From an uncultured Oscillibacter sp. (GTDB lineage: Bacteria; Bacillota; Clostridia; Oscillospirales; Oscillospiraceae): a stretch of 13,272 bases of DNA. Both the position numbers and the translations under genes were made by a program. The notes under the pieces were generated by a model. That model was not told the origin of the DNA. It worked only from the letters and a program-made list of their open reading frames with translations, and ran no database searches. Below are positions 1 through 8,220 of this stretch, piece after piece; the first letter of the stretch is position 1; each line of letters begins with the position of its first letter. The stretch is taken from NCBI GenBank assembly GCA_900550685.1, contig URTS01000044.1:1-13272 (forward strand). The letters are read 5' to 3'.

Positions 1-345
1 TTTCGTGAAGTCCAAGCAAGGTTTATTGCGGGTAACCCCCGCCGTATGCAACAGAATATCGATCCGGCTATATTTTTCCACAACTTGATCCACTGCGGCA
101 TTAACGGATTCGGGATTCGTTACATCCGTGAGAACGTACTCCGCATTAAAGCCAGCATCGGCCAAAGCCTTGACTGTTCCAGCGCATTTACTTTCGACCA
201 CATCCATCATGATAATCTTTGCACCAGCCTGGGCAAAGCCCAACGCCAGTACCTCGCCCAAGCCGTCGGCTCCGGTGACAATTGTGACTTTATCGGTGAA
301 TTGGAAAAGCTTGCTGATCTCGGTCTCTTTTACGATTGGCTTCAT
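1..345 (-). CDS. SDR-family oxidoreductase, N-terminal part (runs off the left edge)
   Basis: The 115 codons visible encode the N-terminal Rossmann half of a short-chain dehydrogenase/reductase. The nucleotide-binding motif TGADGLG is at residues 24-30. An acidic residue at the end of the second strand (MMDVV, about residue 48) suggests NAD(H) rather than NADP(H). The usual NNAG motif is present as HTAG at 100-103. The start is ATG at 345, preceded by GGAGAAGG at a normal distance. The N-terminal wording resembles gluconate 5-dehydrogenase/KduD-type SDRs, but the catalytic Ser-Tyr-Lys lies outside the window. It begins 44 nt after the E2 gene and is probably the last visible gene of the operon. 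A role in oxidising or reducing a hydroxy/keto intermediate next to the E1/E2 complex is inferred; butanediol/acetoin operons pair an SDR with such a complex. Substrate unknown. Confidence 0.88.
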   Translation of the reverse strand, partial: MKPIVKETEISKLFQFTDKVTIVTGADGLGEVLALGFAQAGAKIIMMDVVESKCAGTVKALADAGFNAEYVLTDVTNPESVNAAVDQVVEKYSRIDILLHTAGVTRNKPCLDFTK

Positions 346-389
346 AATCCAATTCCCTTCTCCATGCATCGGCGCAGAATCCATTTAGG

Positions 390-1907
390 TCAAAAGCTCA
401 GCAGAAACGGATTTTCCATGTAGTCGCGCAGTGTACGAAGGAAACGGGCAGCCGGGGCGCCATCGACAGCACGATGGTCGAAGGAAAGGCACAGCCCCAT
501 GACACGATGCTGTTCAATCTGGCCGTTGACCAGCGCCAGCTCTTTTCGCATGGAACCAACGCCAAGAATGGCAACTTCGGGAGCATTGATGATGGGCGTA
601 AAGTAACGCACGCCCTCACTGCCAAGGTTACTGATCGTGAATGTTCCGCCCATATACGCACTGGGGGGCAATTTATTATCGCGACAGTCTCCGGCAATCT
701 TATTGACAGCCTGGCAGATATCCTTTCCGCTCATTGCATCGCAGCCGTGGATCACAGGAACGATCAAACCCTCAGGCATATCCACAGCAATTCCAAGCCG
801 AATTTCCGCATGCTCACGAATAACATCATTTTCATAGGTGGCGTTTATGCAGGGGAAAGCCTTCAAGGCCTTGCAGACTGCCACAGCCAACAAACCGGTC
901 ATGGTGAAGCGTTGATCCGGATATCTTTGAGACAGCGCTTGTTTGACCTTATACATCTCCTCCAGATCCACATCCATCATATGGGTAACACGGGGCTTTG
1001 TGGAGGTGCTTTCAGACATCTTCTGCGCAATTGCACGGCGCCGGCCCCTGACGGGGATCTCATTGACAGCAGCCTGAGTAGCAGGAGCAGCGGCCTCTGC
1101 TGCCGGGGCGGAGGGAGTGGGCTCTGCCTTGGGAGTGGGAGCGGCCTTCAAGGATTCTACATAGCTTAGCACGTCTTCCTTGGCAATTCGTGCCTTCCCC
1201 AAGGCAGCCTTCATGGCTTCCACATCCACACCCAGCTCCTTAGCAAGCTTCATGGCAACCGGAGAGACAGCCACACGGGCAGGCACATTGGTTGAAGTGG
1301 CTGGTGCGGCAGCTGCTGCGACCGGAGCCGGGGCAGCCGGAGATGCGGCGGCGGACATCCCGCTGCCATCGCCGATCACTGCAACGACCTCAGAAATATC
1401 AACTTCTTCGCCAGCCGGATAACGAATCTGTTCCACTACGCCATCCCGTGGGGAGGTAACATCCACAGTGACTTTGCCGGTTTCACAGCACAGCAGCACG
1501 TCGCCAGCCTTGACCTTATCCCCGACCTGGACTTTCCATTCGGAAATGTAGGCCTTCTTGACGTAATCGCCGGCAAGTATCTGCAGATCCACATTTGTGG
1601 ACTCACCCGTTGTAAGTGGCATCGCTGCGGGAGCAGCGGGGACCGGGGCCGCAGTGGCTGCGCCGCTGCCGTCACCGATCACTGCTACTGCCTCAGAAAT
1701 GTCAACCTCTTCCCCTGCCGGATAGAGAATCTGCTCTACAATACCGTCGCAGGGAGACTCAATGTCCACGGTAACTTTGCCGGTTTCGCAACACAGCAAC
1801 ACGTCTCCTTTTTTTACCTCGTCGCCGACTTGAACCTTCCATTCAGAAATATAGGCTTTCTTGACGTAGTCACCGGCAAGTACCTGTAAATCGACCTTCT
1901 GTGACAT
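390..1907 (-). CDS. Dihydrolipoamide acyltransferase (E2) with two lipoyl domains
   Basis: This is the E2 core of a 2-oxoacid/acetoin dehydrogenase-type complex; it carries the acyl group on lipoyl-lysine and transfers it to CoA. Domains in order: lipoyl domain 1 (about 5-80, lipoyl Lys44), Ala/Pro linker, lipoyl domain 2 (about 106-181, Lys145), linker, peripheral-subunit-binding domain (about 211-250), Ala/Pro linker, and catalytic domain (about 283-505) with the active-site motif DHRAVDG at 477-483 (His478). The two lipoyl domains differ at only about 9 of 76 residues, although their codons have diverged. Both have ETGKV where most lipoyl domains have ETDKA. Length (505 aa) is normal for a di-lipoyl E2. 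Start is ATG with GGAGGA upstream, 13 nt after the E1-beta stop, so the genes are co-transcribed. The acyl substrate cannot be deduced. Confidence 0.95.
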   Translation of the reverse strand: MSQKVDLQVLAGDYVKKAYISEWKVQVGDEVKKGDVLLCCETGKVTVDIESPCDGIVEQILYPAGEEVDISEAVAVIGDGSGAATAAPVPAAPAAMPLTTGESTNVDLQILAGDYVKKAYISEWKVQVGDKVKAGDVLLCCETGKVTVDVTSPRDGVVEQIRYPAGEEVDISEVVAVIGDGSGMSAAASPAAPAPVAAAAAPATSTNVPARVAVSPVAMKLAKELGVDVEAMKAALGKARIAKEDVLSYVESLKAAPTPKAEPTPSAPAAEAAAPATQAAVNEIPVRGRRRAIAQKMSESTSTKPRVTHMMDVDLEEMYKVKQALSQRYPDQRFTMTGLLAVAVCKALKAFPCINATYENDVIREHAEIRLGIAVDMPEGLIVPVIHGCDAMSGKDICQAVNKIAGDCRDNKLPPSAYMGGTFTISNLGSEGVRYFTPIINAPEVAILGVGSMRKELALVNGQIEQHRVMGLCLSFDHRAVDGAPAARFLRTLRDYMENPFLLSF

Positions 1908-1920
1908 AGTGTTTCCTCCG

Positions 1921-2895
1921 TTAGTTGTTCAGCATCTTGCGCACAGCCGCAGCAATGGTATCCTTATTGGGCACCGTCAGCGGCTCCAGAGCGGGAGAAT
2001 AGGGAATGGGCATATCCAGAGCACCCAGCCGTACAATAGGCGCATCCAGCAGATCGAACATCTCTTCAGCCACGATGGCAGCAATTTCGCCGCCAAAGCT
2101 GCCAGTCTTCCAAGCTTCATTAACAACGACCAGGTGATTGGTCTTTTCCAGAGAGGTCCGAATAATGTCCTTATCGAGCGGAATCAAAGTGCGAGGATCC
2201 ACCACTTCGCAGCTAATGCCCTCTTTGGCCAGCATCTCGGCAGCATCCAGTGCTTCCAAAACCATGGCAGAGGTGGCAATGATCGTCACATCCGTACCAG
2301 CCCGTTTGATATCACCCTTGCCGATCTCAATCACATAGTCGCCTTCGGGCACTTCGGAACGGGTGCCATACAGCAGCTTGTGCTCAATGAACACGACCGG
2401 GTTGTCATCGCGGATGGCAGCCTTCAGCAGACCCTTCGCATCATAAGCGGTGGACGGCATGACGACCTTCAAGCCGGGAATATGTGTATACCAAGCTTCC
2501 AGGCTCTTGGAGTGCTGCGCAGAAGCGCTGGCACGGGCGCCGCCCTGCATACGCATGACCATGGGTACAGTGACCTGCCCATTGTATACGTAGTGCAGCA
2601 GGGATGCCTGGTTGACAAACTGATCCAGCGTCAGGCCGATCCAGTCCTCATACATCATCTCACCCACGGGGCGCTTACCGGCAATCGCGGCACCAATGCA
2701 AACACCGGTGATGGCTTCCTCGGAAATGGGGGTGTCCAATACCCGGCCTGGGAACATATCCATCATCTTTTCAGTAACGCGGAAAGCGCCACCGTAGACA
2801 CCAATATCCTCACCCAGCAGGAAAATACTGGGGTCGCGATTCATTTCTTCAATCAAAGCATCCCGTACGGCGTCTTTGTACATGATCTTACTCAT
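1921..2895 (-). CDS. 2-oxoacid/acetoin dehydrogenase-type E1 component, beta subunit
   Basis: The protein has 324 aa, the normal length for an E1-beta (AcoB/PdhB-like). It forms the alpha2beta2 thiamin-diphosphate enzyme with the adjacent E1-alpha. Visible family motifs are GEDIGVYGGAF at 28-38, DTPISE at 54-59 (with the Glu that activates the cofactor), and AQHSKSLEAW at 126-135 with the conserved active-site His. The C-terminal transketolase-like domain starts around residue 200. The beta subunit therefore looks canonical, in contrast to its alpha partner. ATG at 2895 follows AAGGAGGA; the gap from E1-alpha is 26 nt. The sequence is closest in style to acetoin dehydrogenase beta subunits, but acetoin, pyruvate and branched-chain types cannot be separated by eye. 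Confidence 0.94.
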   Translation of the reverse strand: MSKIMYKDAVRDALIEEMNRDPSIFLLGEDIGVYGGAFRVTEKMMDMFPGRVLDTPISEEAITGVCIGAAIAGKRPVGEMMYEDWIGLTLDQFVNQASLLHYVYNGQVTVPMVMRMQGGARASASAQHSKSLEAWYTHIPGLKVVMPSTAYDAKGLLKAAIRDDNPVVFIEHKLLYGTRSEVPEGDYVIEIGKGDIKRAGTDVTIIATSAMVLEALDAAEMLAKEGISCEVVDPRTLIPLDKDIIRTSLEKTNHLVVVNEAWKTGSFGGEIAAIVAEEMFDLLDAPIVRLGALDMPIPYSPALEPLTVPNKDTIAAAVRKMLNN

Positions 2896-2921
2896 AGCTA
2901 TTATTCCTCCTTCTCTAAAAC

Positions 2922-3884
2922 TCAGGCGTAGATGCCGTTCATCAGCGTGGAAGCATCGGGATAGGGGCTGTCCAGACCATACTGAATGGCCTCATCAACC
3001 GCAGCCTTGGCAGCCTGGGCCAAAGCGGTGACCTCTTCGGAAGTGCAGATTTTCTTTTCTACCAGATACTTTCCATAACGCGCGATCGCGTCTTTTTCCG
3101 GAGTAGACCAGGAATCGATCTCTTCCTGAGTCTGATAGCCGCCCTTATCGCCAGTGGAGAATCCCAAGATACGATAGGTCTTTGCCTCGATCAGAGATGG
3201 GCCGTCTCCCTTACGGGCGCGGGCCACGGCTTCCTGCGTGGCTTCAATGACCTCAATAATATCATTGCCGTCAATGGTAACGCCGGGAATCCCATAAGCC
3301 TTGGCGCGATCCGCAATATTGGTGACAGACAGATGGCGGTCAGCGCGAACCGTCAAGCCGTACATGTTATGCTCGGCAAAGACCACATTGTTGGTCTTCC
3401 AGAGAGCCATCATGTTCATTGCTTCATGGAACATACCTTCATTGCTGGCACCGTCGCCGATAAAGCTCAGGCAGACACGATCGCTCTGATCCATTTTGAA
3501 GCTCAGGCCATAGCCTGCGCCGATACCCAACGCACCGCAGACAATACCGCAGCCGCCCAGAACGCCCTTCTCTTTGCAGGCGATCAGCATGTGGCTGGCG
3601 CGTCCGCCGCAATAACCGGTTGCCTTGCCCATCATCTCAGCTACCATGGGCTTGAGGTCCAATCCCTTACCCACAAAATGGGCGTGTCCACGGTGGGTGC
3701 TTGTGATATAGTCGTCATCACGCAGGCAAATACCAGCGCCAACGCCGGTAGCTTCCTGTCCCACGCACAGATGCACAGGTCCCCGGATCTTACCGGCAGC
3801 ATGCTGCTCCTTCAAAGCGTACTCCAAGTCACGGACTTCGCACATTCTCTTATAGAGAAGCTTCATGGTTTCGTTATCAAACAC
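2922..3884 (-). CDS. 2-oxoacid/acetoin dehydrogenase-type E1 component, alpha subunit (GTG start, atypical active site)
   Basis: This subunit binds thiamin diphosphate and would carry out decarboxylation or C-C cleavage and acyl transfer to lipoyl-E2. The GTG at 3884 is preferred because AAGGAGG sits 8 nt upstream; a longer reading from 3914 would place that ribosome site inside the gene. This gives 320 aa, a normal length. STHRGH is at 62-67 and the thiamin-diphosphate motif GDGASNEG at 143-150, followed by FAEHNMYG. Two positions normally occupied by His differ: the GGSMH segment reads RASHMLIA (95-102, Leu100 where His is expected), and the GHS of the phosphorylation-loop region reads GFS (241-243, Phe242). 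The NGIVG segment also reads CGIVC. These changes suggest a specialised subfamily with a different substrate. It follows the Gate-domain gene by 58 nt. Confidence 0.92.
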   Translation of the reverse strand: MFDNETMKLLYKRMCEVRDLEYALKEQHAAGKIRGPVHLCVGQEATGVGAGICLRDDDYITSTHRGHAHFVGKGLDLKPMVAEMMGKATGYCGGRASHMLIACKEKGVLGGCGIVCGALGIGAGYGLSFKMDQSDRVCLSFIGDGASNEGMFHEAMNMMALWKTNNVVFAEHNMYGLTVRADRHLSVTNIADRAKAYGIPGVTIDGNDIIEVIEATQEAVARARKGDGPSLIEAKTYRILGFSTGDKGGYQTQEEIDSWSTPEKDAIARYGKYLVEKKICTSEEVTALAQAAKAAVDEAIQYGLDSPYPDASTLMNGIYA

Positions 3885-3942
3885 AATAAATTCCTCCTTC
3901 AATAATTCTTTCAATAAGTCAGGATCTGATAGGTTTATAGGT

Positions 3943-5136
3943 TTAGAAAATCAAGAGGTAGGCGTAGTTTGCAATAACGCCGGCTACAACTCCGCCGATG
4001 GCCTGAGCTGCAGCGCACTTCAGGGACAGCTCCTTAGCATGAACGCCTTCCATCATAAAAGCGACTCCGCCCAGGAAGCCGGCATAGCAGCAGCCGATGC
4101 CGATGAAAGTGGCAATGTCATGCACATTGGCCAGTCCCTGCTGGAACAGGGTATCCGCAAGCCCCATAGCAGAGCCGACTGCGCCCAAGGATACCAAGGG
4201 AAGAGAGATGCACTCGGCACTGGAGAACCCGAACAGCGGAGTCAGCACAAAGCTCAGCAGCTCACCGACTTTGGGCAGAAGCGCAACGCCTTCATAAGCT
4301 GCGCCGGTATAAACCTGGACACCATCTACAGTGGACGGGCCGAAGGTCAGTATCATGACAATGGTGCAGATAACCAGCACGCCGGGAATGATATCCATGC
4401 CTAACTTGACGCCGGCCTTACCGCCATCATTGATGCAGTTAAGAATGCGATCAACCACGCTGCCCGGACGGATCTGACGCTGTCCGGGAGTAAACACGGT
4501 GCATTCGCCCTCAGTCTCGCCTAACTCTACGAGCACATCCAGCGCTTCCGCATCCTTACCGTACTGCTTCTTGGCCCAGTGGAGCATCAGGCGAACCGCC
4601 ACGATGCCGCCCAGCAAACAGGCAATATTGCCGATGATCACTGCGGGGATAAATTCCTCGCCCTTAGCTAAGAAATAGGTGGACACGATCAGATTCATGC
4701 CGAATGTAAAGCCAAGGCAGTTAACGGACACCGCCTGATAGCGTTTCGCATAACGGGCAAAGCCGGGGTCATTGACAAAGGGAATACCTGCGGGACAGTC
4801 TGAGAGGAAGCACGCAACGGCAGCCAGACTGAAGCAGCCCGGCAGTCCGAACAGCGGTTTCATCAGAGGTGAGATGATTTTGTTGATCAGGGCCGTAACA
4901 CCGAATTCTGTGAACAGCGATGCTAAGGTACCCATGATAACTGCGATTGCCATAATGTAAAAGCAGGTATTGATCAACAGATCAAATGCAGTTTTCATAA
5001 GGCAGGATGCAAAATTTGAAATGCCCATGGCACAGCACATGTATACGATCGCTGCAACTAAAACGATTCCGAAAACGAAAGTCTCTGTGGAAACCTCTTT
5101 TTTGATCAACGGGTTGTTTTTGACTTCTGTTGCCAT
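3943..5136 (-). CDS. Gate-domain (nucleoside-recognition/YjiH-SpmA-like) membrane protein
   Basis: A 397-aa polytopic membrane protein with roughly ten hydrophobic segments in two blocks (about 20-190 and 240-397), separated by a charged cytosolic-type stretch near 190-235. The FLSDCPAGIPFVNDP segment in the first half and the GFSSAECISLPLVSLGAVGSA segment in the second half look like the paired hairpins of Gate-domain proteins (the family once called nucleoside recognition, including YjiH and SpmA/SpmB). Most members have no proven substrate. Its place between a TauE-type permease and the E1-alpha gene suggests transport of a pathway substrate or product (inference). ATG at 5136 has AGGTGG upstream. 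The 139-nt gap before it is the largest in the operon and contains an inverted repeat, CTTAAA-N6-TTTAAG at 5155-5172, so extra regulation here is possible. I see no clear promoter in the gap. Confidence 0.8.
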   Translation of the reverse strand: MATEVKNNPLIKKEVSTETFVFGIVLVAAIVYMCCAMGISNFASCLMKTAFDLLINTCFYIMAIAVIMGTLASLFTEFGVTALINKIISPLMKPLFGLPGCFSLAAVACFLSDCPAGIPFVNDPGFARYAKRYQAVSVNCLGFTFGMNLIVSTYFLAKGEEFIPAVIIGNIACLLGGIVAVRLMLHWAKKQYGKDAEALDVLVELGETEGECTVFTPGQRQIRPGSVVDRILNCINDGGKAGVKLGMDIIPGVLVICTIVMILTFGPSTVDGVQVYTGAAYEGVALLPKVGELLSFVLTPLFGFSSAECISLPLVSLGAVGSAMGLADTLFQQGLANVHDIATFIGIGCCYAGFLGGVAFMMEGVHAKELSLKCAAAQAIGGVVAGVIANYAYLLIF

Positions 5137-5275
5137 AAAAGACCACCTCGTACTCTTAAAATAAGATTTAAGCCTGTGCGGGGAAATCAGATCTCTTGTG
5201 CAGGTACATGAAGTTACAAGTGCTGGAAAGAAAACTGTTTTTACTTTTACCGCTTTGGGTCAGACTGATGACAGG

Positions 5276-6202
5276 TTATTCCGCGGAATCGGCGGCGGGA
5301 GCCGCATTGACGGCCTCATGGTCGCCGGCGCCCAGATTCTTTCTTGCAGCCTGGACCAGGGAGAAGGAAGTGTAAAGGAGTACGCAGATAACCAGCCAGG
5401 TTAAAGCGGTGAGCGGCATGGACTTAACGATCAGAGCGGCAATAAGCACACCGGGAACAGAACCAATGAACATCCACATAGCAACCTTGATGTCAATAGC
5501 CTTGGCCGTAATGCTACGGATACCGGCGGTAGGCATCATAGCGCAGCAGCCGCCTGCGGCCAGAGGGAACGCGTAGGACAGGTTCAGTCCCATGAGAGCG
5601 CACAGCGCCATCGCAGGTGCGTACATGCCGATGCCCGCATTCATCAGGGCGGCAAAGCAGCCCATCAGCACCGCGAATACAGCCAGCTTGATACCGTGGA
5701 AGCCGTTGGCCTCGCCACCGATGTTGGGGAAGAAGCCCAGCTGCTTGCTCAGGAGGATGAAAGCGACGATTACAAATGCAAAGCCCATCACAATGCGGAC
5801 CTTATTGCGGTCCAGCTTCGTTACCACGAAAGCGCCAAGGAAGCCTCCGATAATCGAGCAGATAAAGGATGCAACCAGCGTTTTGGTTTCAATACCAATA
5901 TCGGACATCCACACCGTGCCCTGAATAGCCACGGATACCGCACAACCAGCATTCAACGTACCCGGCAGCACACGGTCATCAATATTCTTGGTCGTACGCA
6001 GGATCGGGGTGATGACGGCAAAGGACCCGATACCTAACGCATCACAAAAATTGCCAACAAAGCCGGACAGGGCAGAGATAAAGATGCTGTTATTGCTGAT
6101 AGTGCCGTCCTTTTTGCTGGCGAGGTATTCCTTGATCATCAGGACGATCAGGGGAATGGCAAATACCCACAGGCAGATAATAACGATTTGACTGCTCTTC
6201 AT
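5276..6202 (-). CDS. TauE/SafE-family permease
   Basis: A 308-aa membrane protein with two related halves, each starting with the family's glycine-rich signature: GFVGNFCDALGIGSFAVITP around 48-67, and NAGIGMYAPAMALCALMGL near 190-208. The hydrophobic profile is compatible with about eight or nine TM helices and a short polar C-terminal tail. The TauE/SafE family includes exporters of sulfite, sulfoacetate and related anions, but many members are uncharacterised and substrate cannot be predicted by sequence. In this operon it may export an organic or sulfur-containing anion produced by the pathway. The start ATG at 6202 is preceded by GAGAGGA with a rather long 12-nt spacer. It follows proC by 55 nt. 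Confidence 0.87.
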   Translation of the reverse strand: MKSSQIVIICLWVFAIPLIVLMIKEYLASKKDGTISNNSIFISALSGFVGNFCDALGIGSFAVITPILRTTKNIDDRVLPGTLNAGCAVSVAIQGTVWMSDIGIETKTLVASFICSIIGGFLGAFVVTKLDRNKVRIVMGFAFVIVAFILLSKQLGFFPNIGGEANGFHGIKLAVFAVLMGCFAALMNAGIGMYAPAMALCALMGLNLSYAFPLAAGGCCAMMPTAGIRSITAKAIDIKVAMWMFIGSVPGVLIAALIVKSMPLTALTWLVICVLLYTSFSLVQAARKNLGAGDHEAVNAAPAADSAE

Positions 6203-6257
6203 AAGCTTTCTTGGTCCTCTCTAAAACTTTTGTATTTTGGTAATTGGAAATAAATGA

Positions 6258-7064
6258 TTATTTGCCCATCTCACGGGAACGCTCGGCGCAGGCATGGACC
6301 GCCTGGATCACGGCATTGCGGAAGTTGTTTTCCTCCAGTGCAGAAACAGCGGCGATAGTAGTACCGGCGGGAGAGCAAACGGCATCCTTCAGCACGCCGG
6401 GGTGCTTACCGGTATCCAGAACCATCTTGGCGCTGCCGAATACGGTCTGGGCAGCGAACGTATACGCCTGTGCACGGGGAAGGCCCTCCAGAACGCCGCC
6501 GTCCGCCAGAGCCTCAATGAACATGAACACATAGGCCGGGCCGGAGCCGCTGATGCCGGTGACAGCGTCCAGCAGATTTTCGGGGACCTGCTCAGCCTTG
6601 CCAAAAGCGTTCAGCAGCTTCATGGCATAGTCGATATCCTCTTCCGTCACCAGCTCGTTGTGGCACACGCCAGTCATACCGGCTGTTACCTGGGCAGGGG
6701 TGTTGGGCATAACACGGATGGTCTTGACACCCTCGCCGAAGTAGCCCTTCAGGATCTCCAGCGTCTGACCGGCAGCGATGGAGATAAATACCTTGTCGGG
6801 AGTAATGCAGTCGCAGAAGCTGTCAATGGCCTCCTTGAGAACGTAAGGCTTCACCACCAGAAAAATCACGTCGCTGTTCCGAACGACTTCTTTGTTGTCA
6901 GTGGTGATGCAGATGCCCATTTCCTTCTGTGCGGCCTCCAGGCCGGGGAGATACACATCGGAAGCGGTGATATCGCTGGCCGGAGCGATACCGGAACCAA
7001 TAATACCACCCATGATGGATTTGCCCATAACGCCGCAACCAATAAATCCGATCTTCTTGCTCAT
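6258..7064 (-). CDS. proC: Pyrroline-5-carboxylate reductase family protein
   Basis: ProC reduces 1-pyrroline-5-carboxylate to proline with NAD(P)H. The 268-aa protein is full length. It shows the Rossmann motif GCGVMG at 9-14, VKP at 71-73, MPNTP at 119-123, SGSGPAY at 172-178, and the family signature DAVCSPAGTT at 227-236. ATG at 7064 was chosen because GAGAGGAG lies 8 nt upstream; a reading from TTG at 7082 would include that site. Its presence in a catabolic, sigma-54-controlled operon, away from proA/proB, suggests use in fermentation (reducing a cyclic imine as electron sink, as in hydroxyproline or ornithine routes) rather than proline biosynthesis. A related cyclic imine could be the real substrate. 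No HypD or proline reductase gene is in the window. Confidence 0.93.
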   Translation of the reverse strand: MSKKIGFIGCGVMGKSIMGGIIGSGIAPASDITASDVYLPGLEAAQKEMGICITTDNKEVVRNSDVIFLVVKPYVLKEAIDSFCDCITPDKVFISIAAGQTLEILKGYFGEGVKTIRVMPNTPAQVTAGMTGVCHNELVTEEDIDYAMKLLNAFGKAEQVPENLLDAVTGISGSGPAYVFMFIEALADGGVLEGLPRAQAYTFAAQTVFGSAKMVLDTGKHPGVLKDAVCSPAGTTIAAVSALEENNFRNAVIQAVHACAERSREMGK

Positions 7065-7155
7065 TTTGAAAACTCCTCTCAATAATGCGGTTTCATTCTT
7101 GCAGGGGTGGGAATGCTGTGAGGGAAAATACCGTTATATTCATGAACCCGGTGTC

Positions 7156-7896
7156 TTATCCGAGATACATGCCGCCGTTGCAGTGGATAACCTGCCCAGT
7201 AATGTTGCTGGCTTTTTCCGAAGCCAAGAATATGATCGCGTTGGCAATGTCCTCCGGACGGCCCACCCGGCCCACAGGCAGTTTGGCCAGATAGCTGTCC
7301 AGGTCCCGTTCAATACGATCCTTGGTCATATCCGTCTGGATGATACCGGGAGCCACGCAGTTGAAGCGAACGCCGGTGCTGCCCAGCTCACGGGCCAGCG
7401 TGCGGGTCAGCCCCACAAGCGCCGCCTTGCAGGCCGCATAATGGCTGTAGCCGGGGCAGCCGTAGAAAGCGTCCTGGGAGGCGATGCTGATCACGGACCC
7501 CTTCTTTTCAATAATGTAAGGAATCGCTGCATGAGTCACATTATATACGCCGTCCAGATCCACAGAGATGGTCTTACGCCACTGGGCAGGCGTCATGTCA
7601 ACAAAGAATGCCTCCTGGAAGATTCCGGCATTGTTTACCAGAACGTCAATGCCGCCGGATTGCGCCGCCAAATCCTTGATGGTGCGGTCTGTGGCCTCAT
7701 AGTCTGTGATGTCCATTTTTGCGGAATAGGCATTGACGCCCAGTTCCTGCACCATCCGAACCGTTATGGCCATCTCTTCCTCAAGAACGCCCACCACCAG
7801 AATGTCAGCGCCCTCCTGCGCCGCGCTGAGGGCAGTCTGCCGTCCAATTCCGCGTTCACCACCGGTGATAAGAACCTTTTTCCCTTTGAGCAACAT
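7156..7896 (-). CDS. SDR-family oxidoreductase, FabG-like
   Basis: A complete 246-aa short-chain dehydrogenase/reductase. The cofactor motif TGGERGIG is at 11-18, NNAG at 88-91, and the catalytic Ser140, Tyr153 and Lys157 are in the usual S-x12-Y-x3-K spacing. The Asn that normally precedes the active site in strand/helix 4 (VNL..G) reads VDLDG (Asp113), so the classical Asn of the tetrad appears replaced. The C-terminus ends with the FabG-like segment GQVIHCNGG. ATG at 7896 has GGAGG about 10 nt upstream. It lies 57 nt after the small membrane protein gene. It is more likely a pathway-specific alcohol/ketone dehydrogenase than the fatty-acid enzyme, because no fatty-acid genes are nearby (inference). 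Confidence 0.9.
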   Translation of the reverse strand: MLLKGKKVLITGGERGIGRQTALSAAQEGADILVVGVLEEEMAITVRMVQELGVNAYSAKMDITDYEATDRTIKDLAAQSGGIDVLVNNAGIFQEAFFVDMTPAQWRKTISVDLDGVYNVTHAAIPYIIEKKGSVISIASQDAFYGCPGYSHYAACKAALVGLTRTLARELGSTGVRFNCVAPGIIQTDMTKDRIERDLDSYLAKLPVGRVGRPEDIANAIIFLASEKASNITGQVIHCNGGMYLG

Positions 7897-7953
7897 AGAA
7901 AACCAACCTCCGATTCATATAAAATAATTTTTCAGGGGGGCTTTGGTATGTTT

Positions 7954-8217
7954 TTATGCTTTACCGGCAGGAGCATCCAGAAACGGCGTAATGCCGTTTT
8001 CATCCATGTAGTGCCGAGCTACGGGATCCTTTGCATACAGCGCCTTGGCTTCCACACGCGCCTTTTCACCGGAGAATTTGAACGGGTCCAACGGCTGTCC
8101 GCTGTCCAGGATGGCGCTTTTCTTGCCCTCCTCCCGGAGGTCCTTGACGGTAAAAACGACAAACAAGGCCAGCCATGCAATGCTGACGAACAGCATAATC
8201 CAAGTTCCGATCTGCAT
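7954..8217 (-). CDS. Small single-TM protein, probable NSS-transporter partner
   Basis: This 87-aa protein has one N-terminal hydrophobic helix (about residues 5-24) followed by a positively charged KDLREEGKK and a polar tail of about 55 residues. It starts 3 nt after the NSS stop codon, and its ribosome site (AAGGAGGG) overlaps the end of the transporter gene, which points to translational coupling and near-stoichiometric synthesis. Known precedents are MetS, the small subunit of the MetPS NSS transporter of Corynebacterium, and other tiny transporter partners. Those are usually shorter, and I see no direct sequence match, so the partner role is inferred from position and topology. Confidence 0.75.
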   Translation of the reverse strand: MQIGTWIMLFVSIAWLALFVVFTVKDLREEGKKSAILDSGQPLDPFKFSGEKARVEAKALYAKDPVARHYMDENGITPFLDAPAGKA

Positions 8218-8220
8218 CTG

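Noticed and set aside
1909..2931. 340-codon plus-strand open frame opposite E1-beta
   Set aside because: Mirror frame of a clearly conserved gene; its residues resemble no protein family.
390..3884. Naming the E1/E2 genes acoABC (acetoin dehydrogenase)
   Set aside because: Subunit order and style fit, but active-site differences in E1-alpha and the unrelated transporter context make a specific substrate name unsafe.
3885..3914. TTG-initiated 330-residue form of E1-alpha
   Set aside because: The ribosome site AAGGAGG would lie inside it; GTG at 3884 is correctly spaced from that site.
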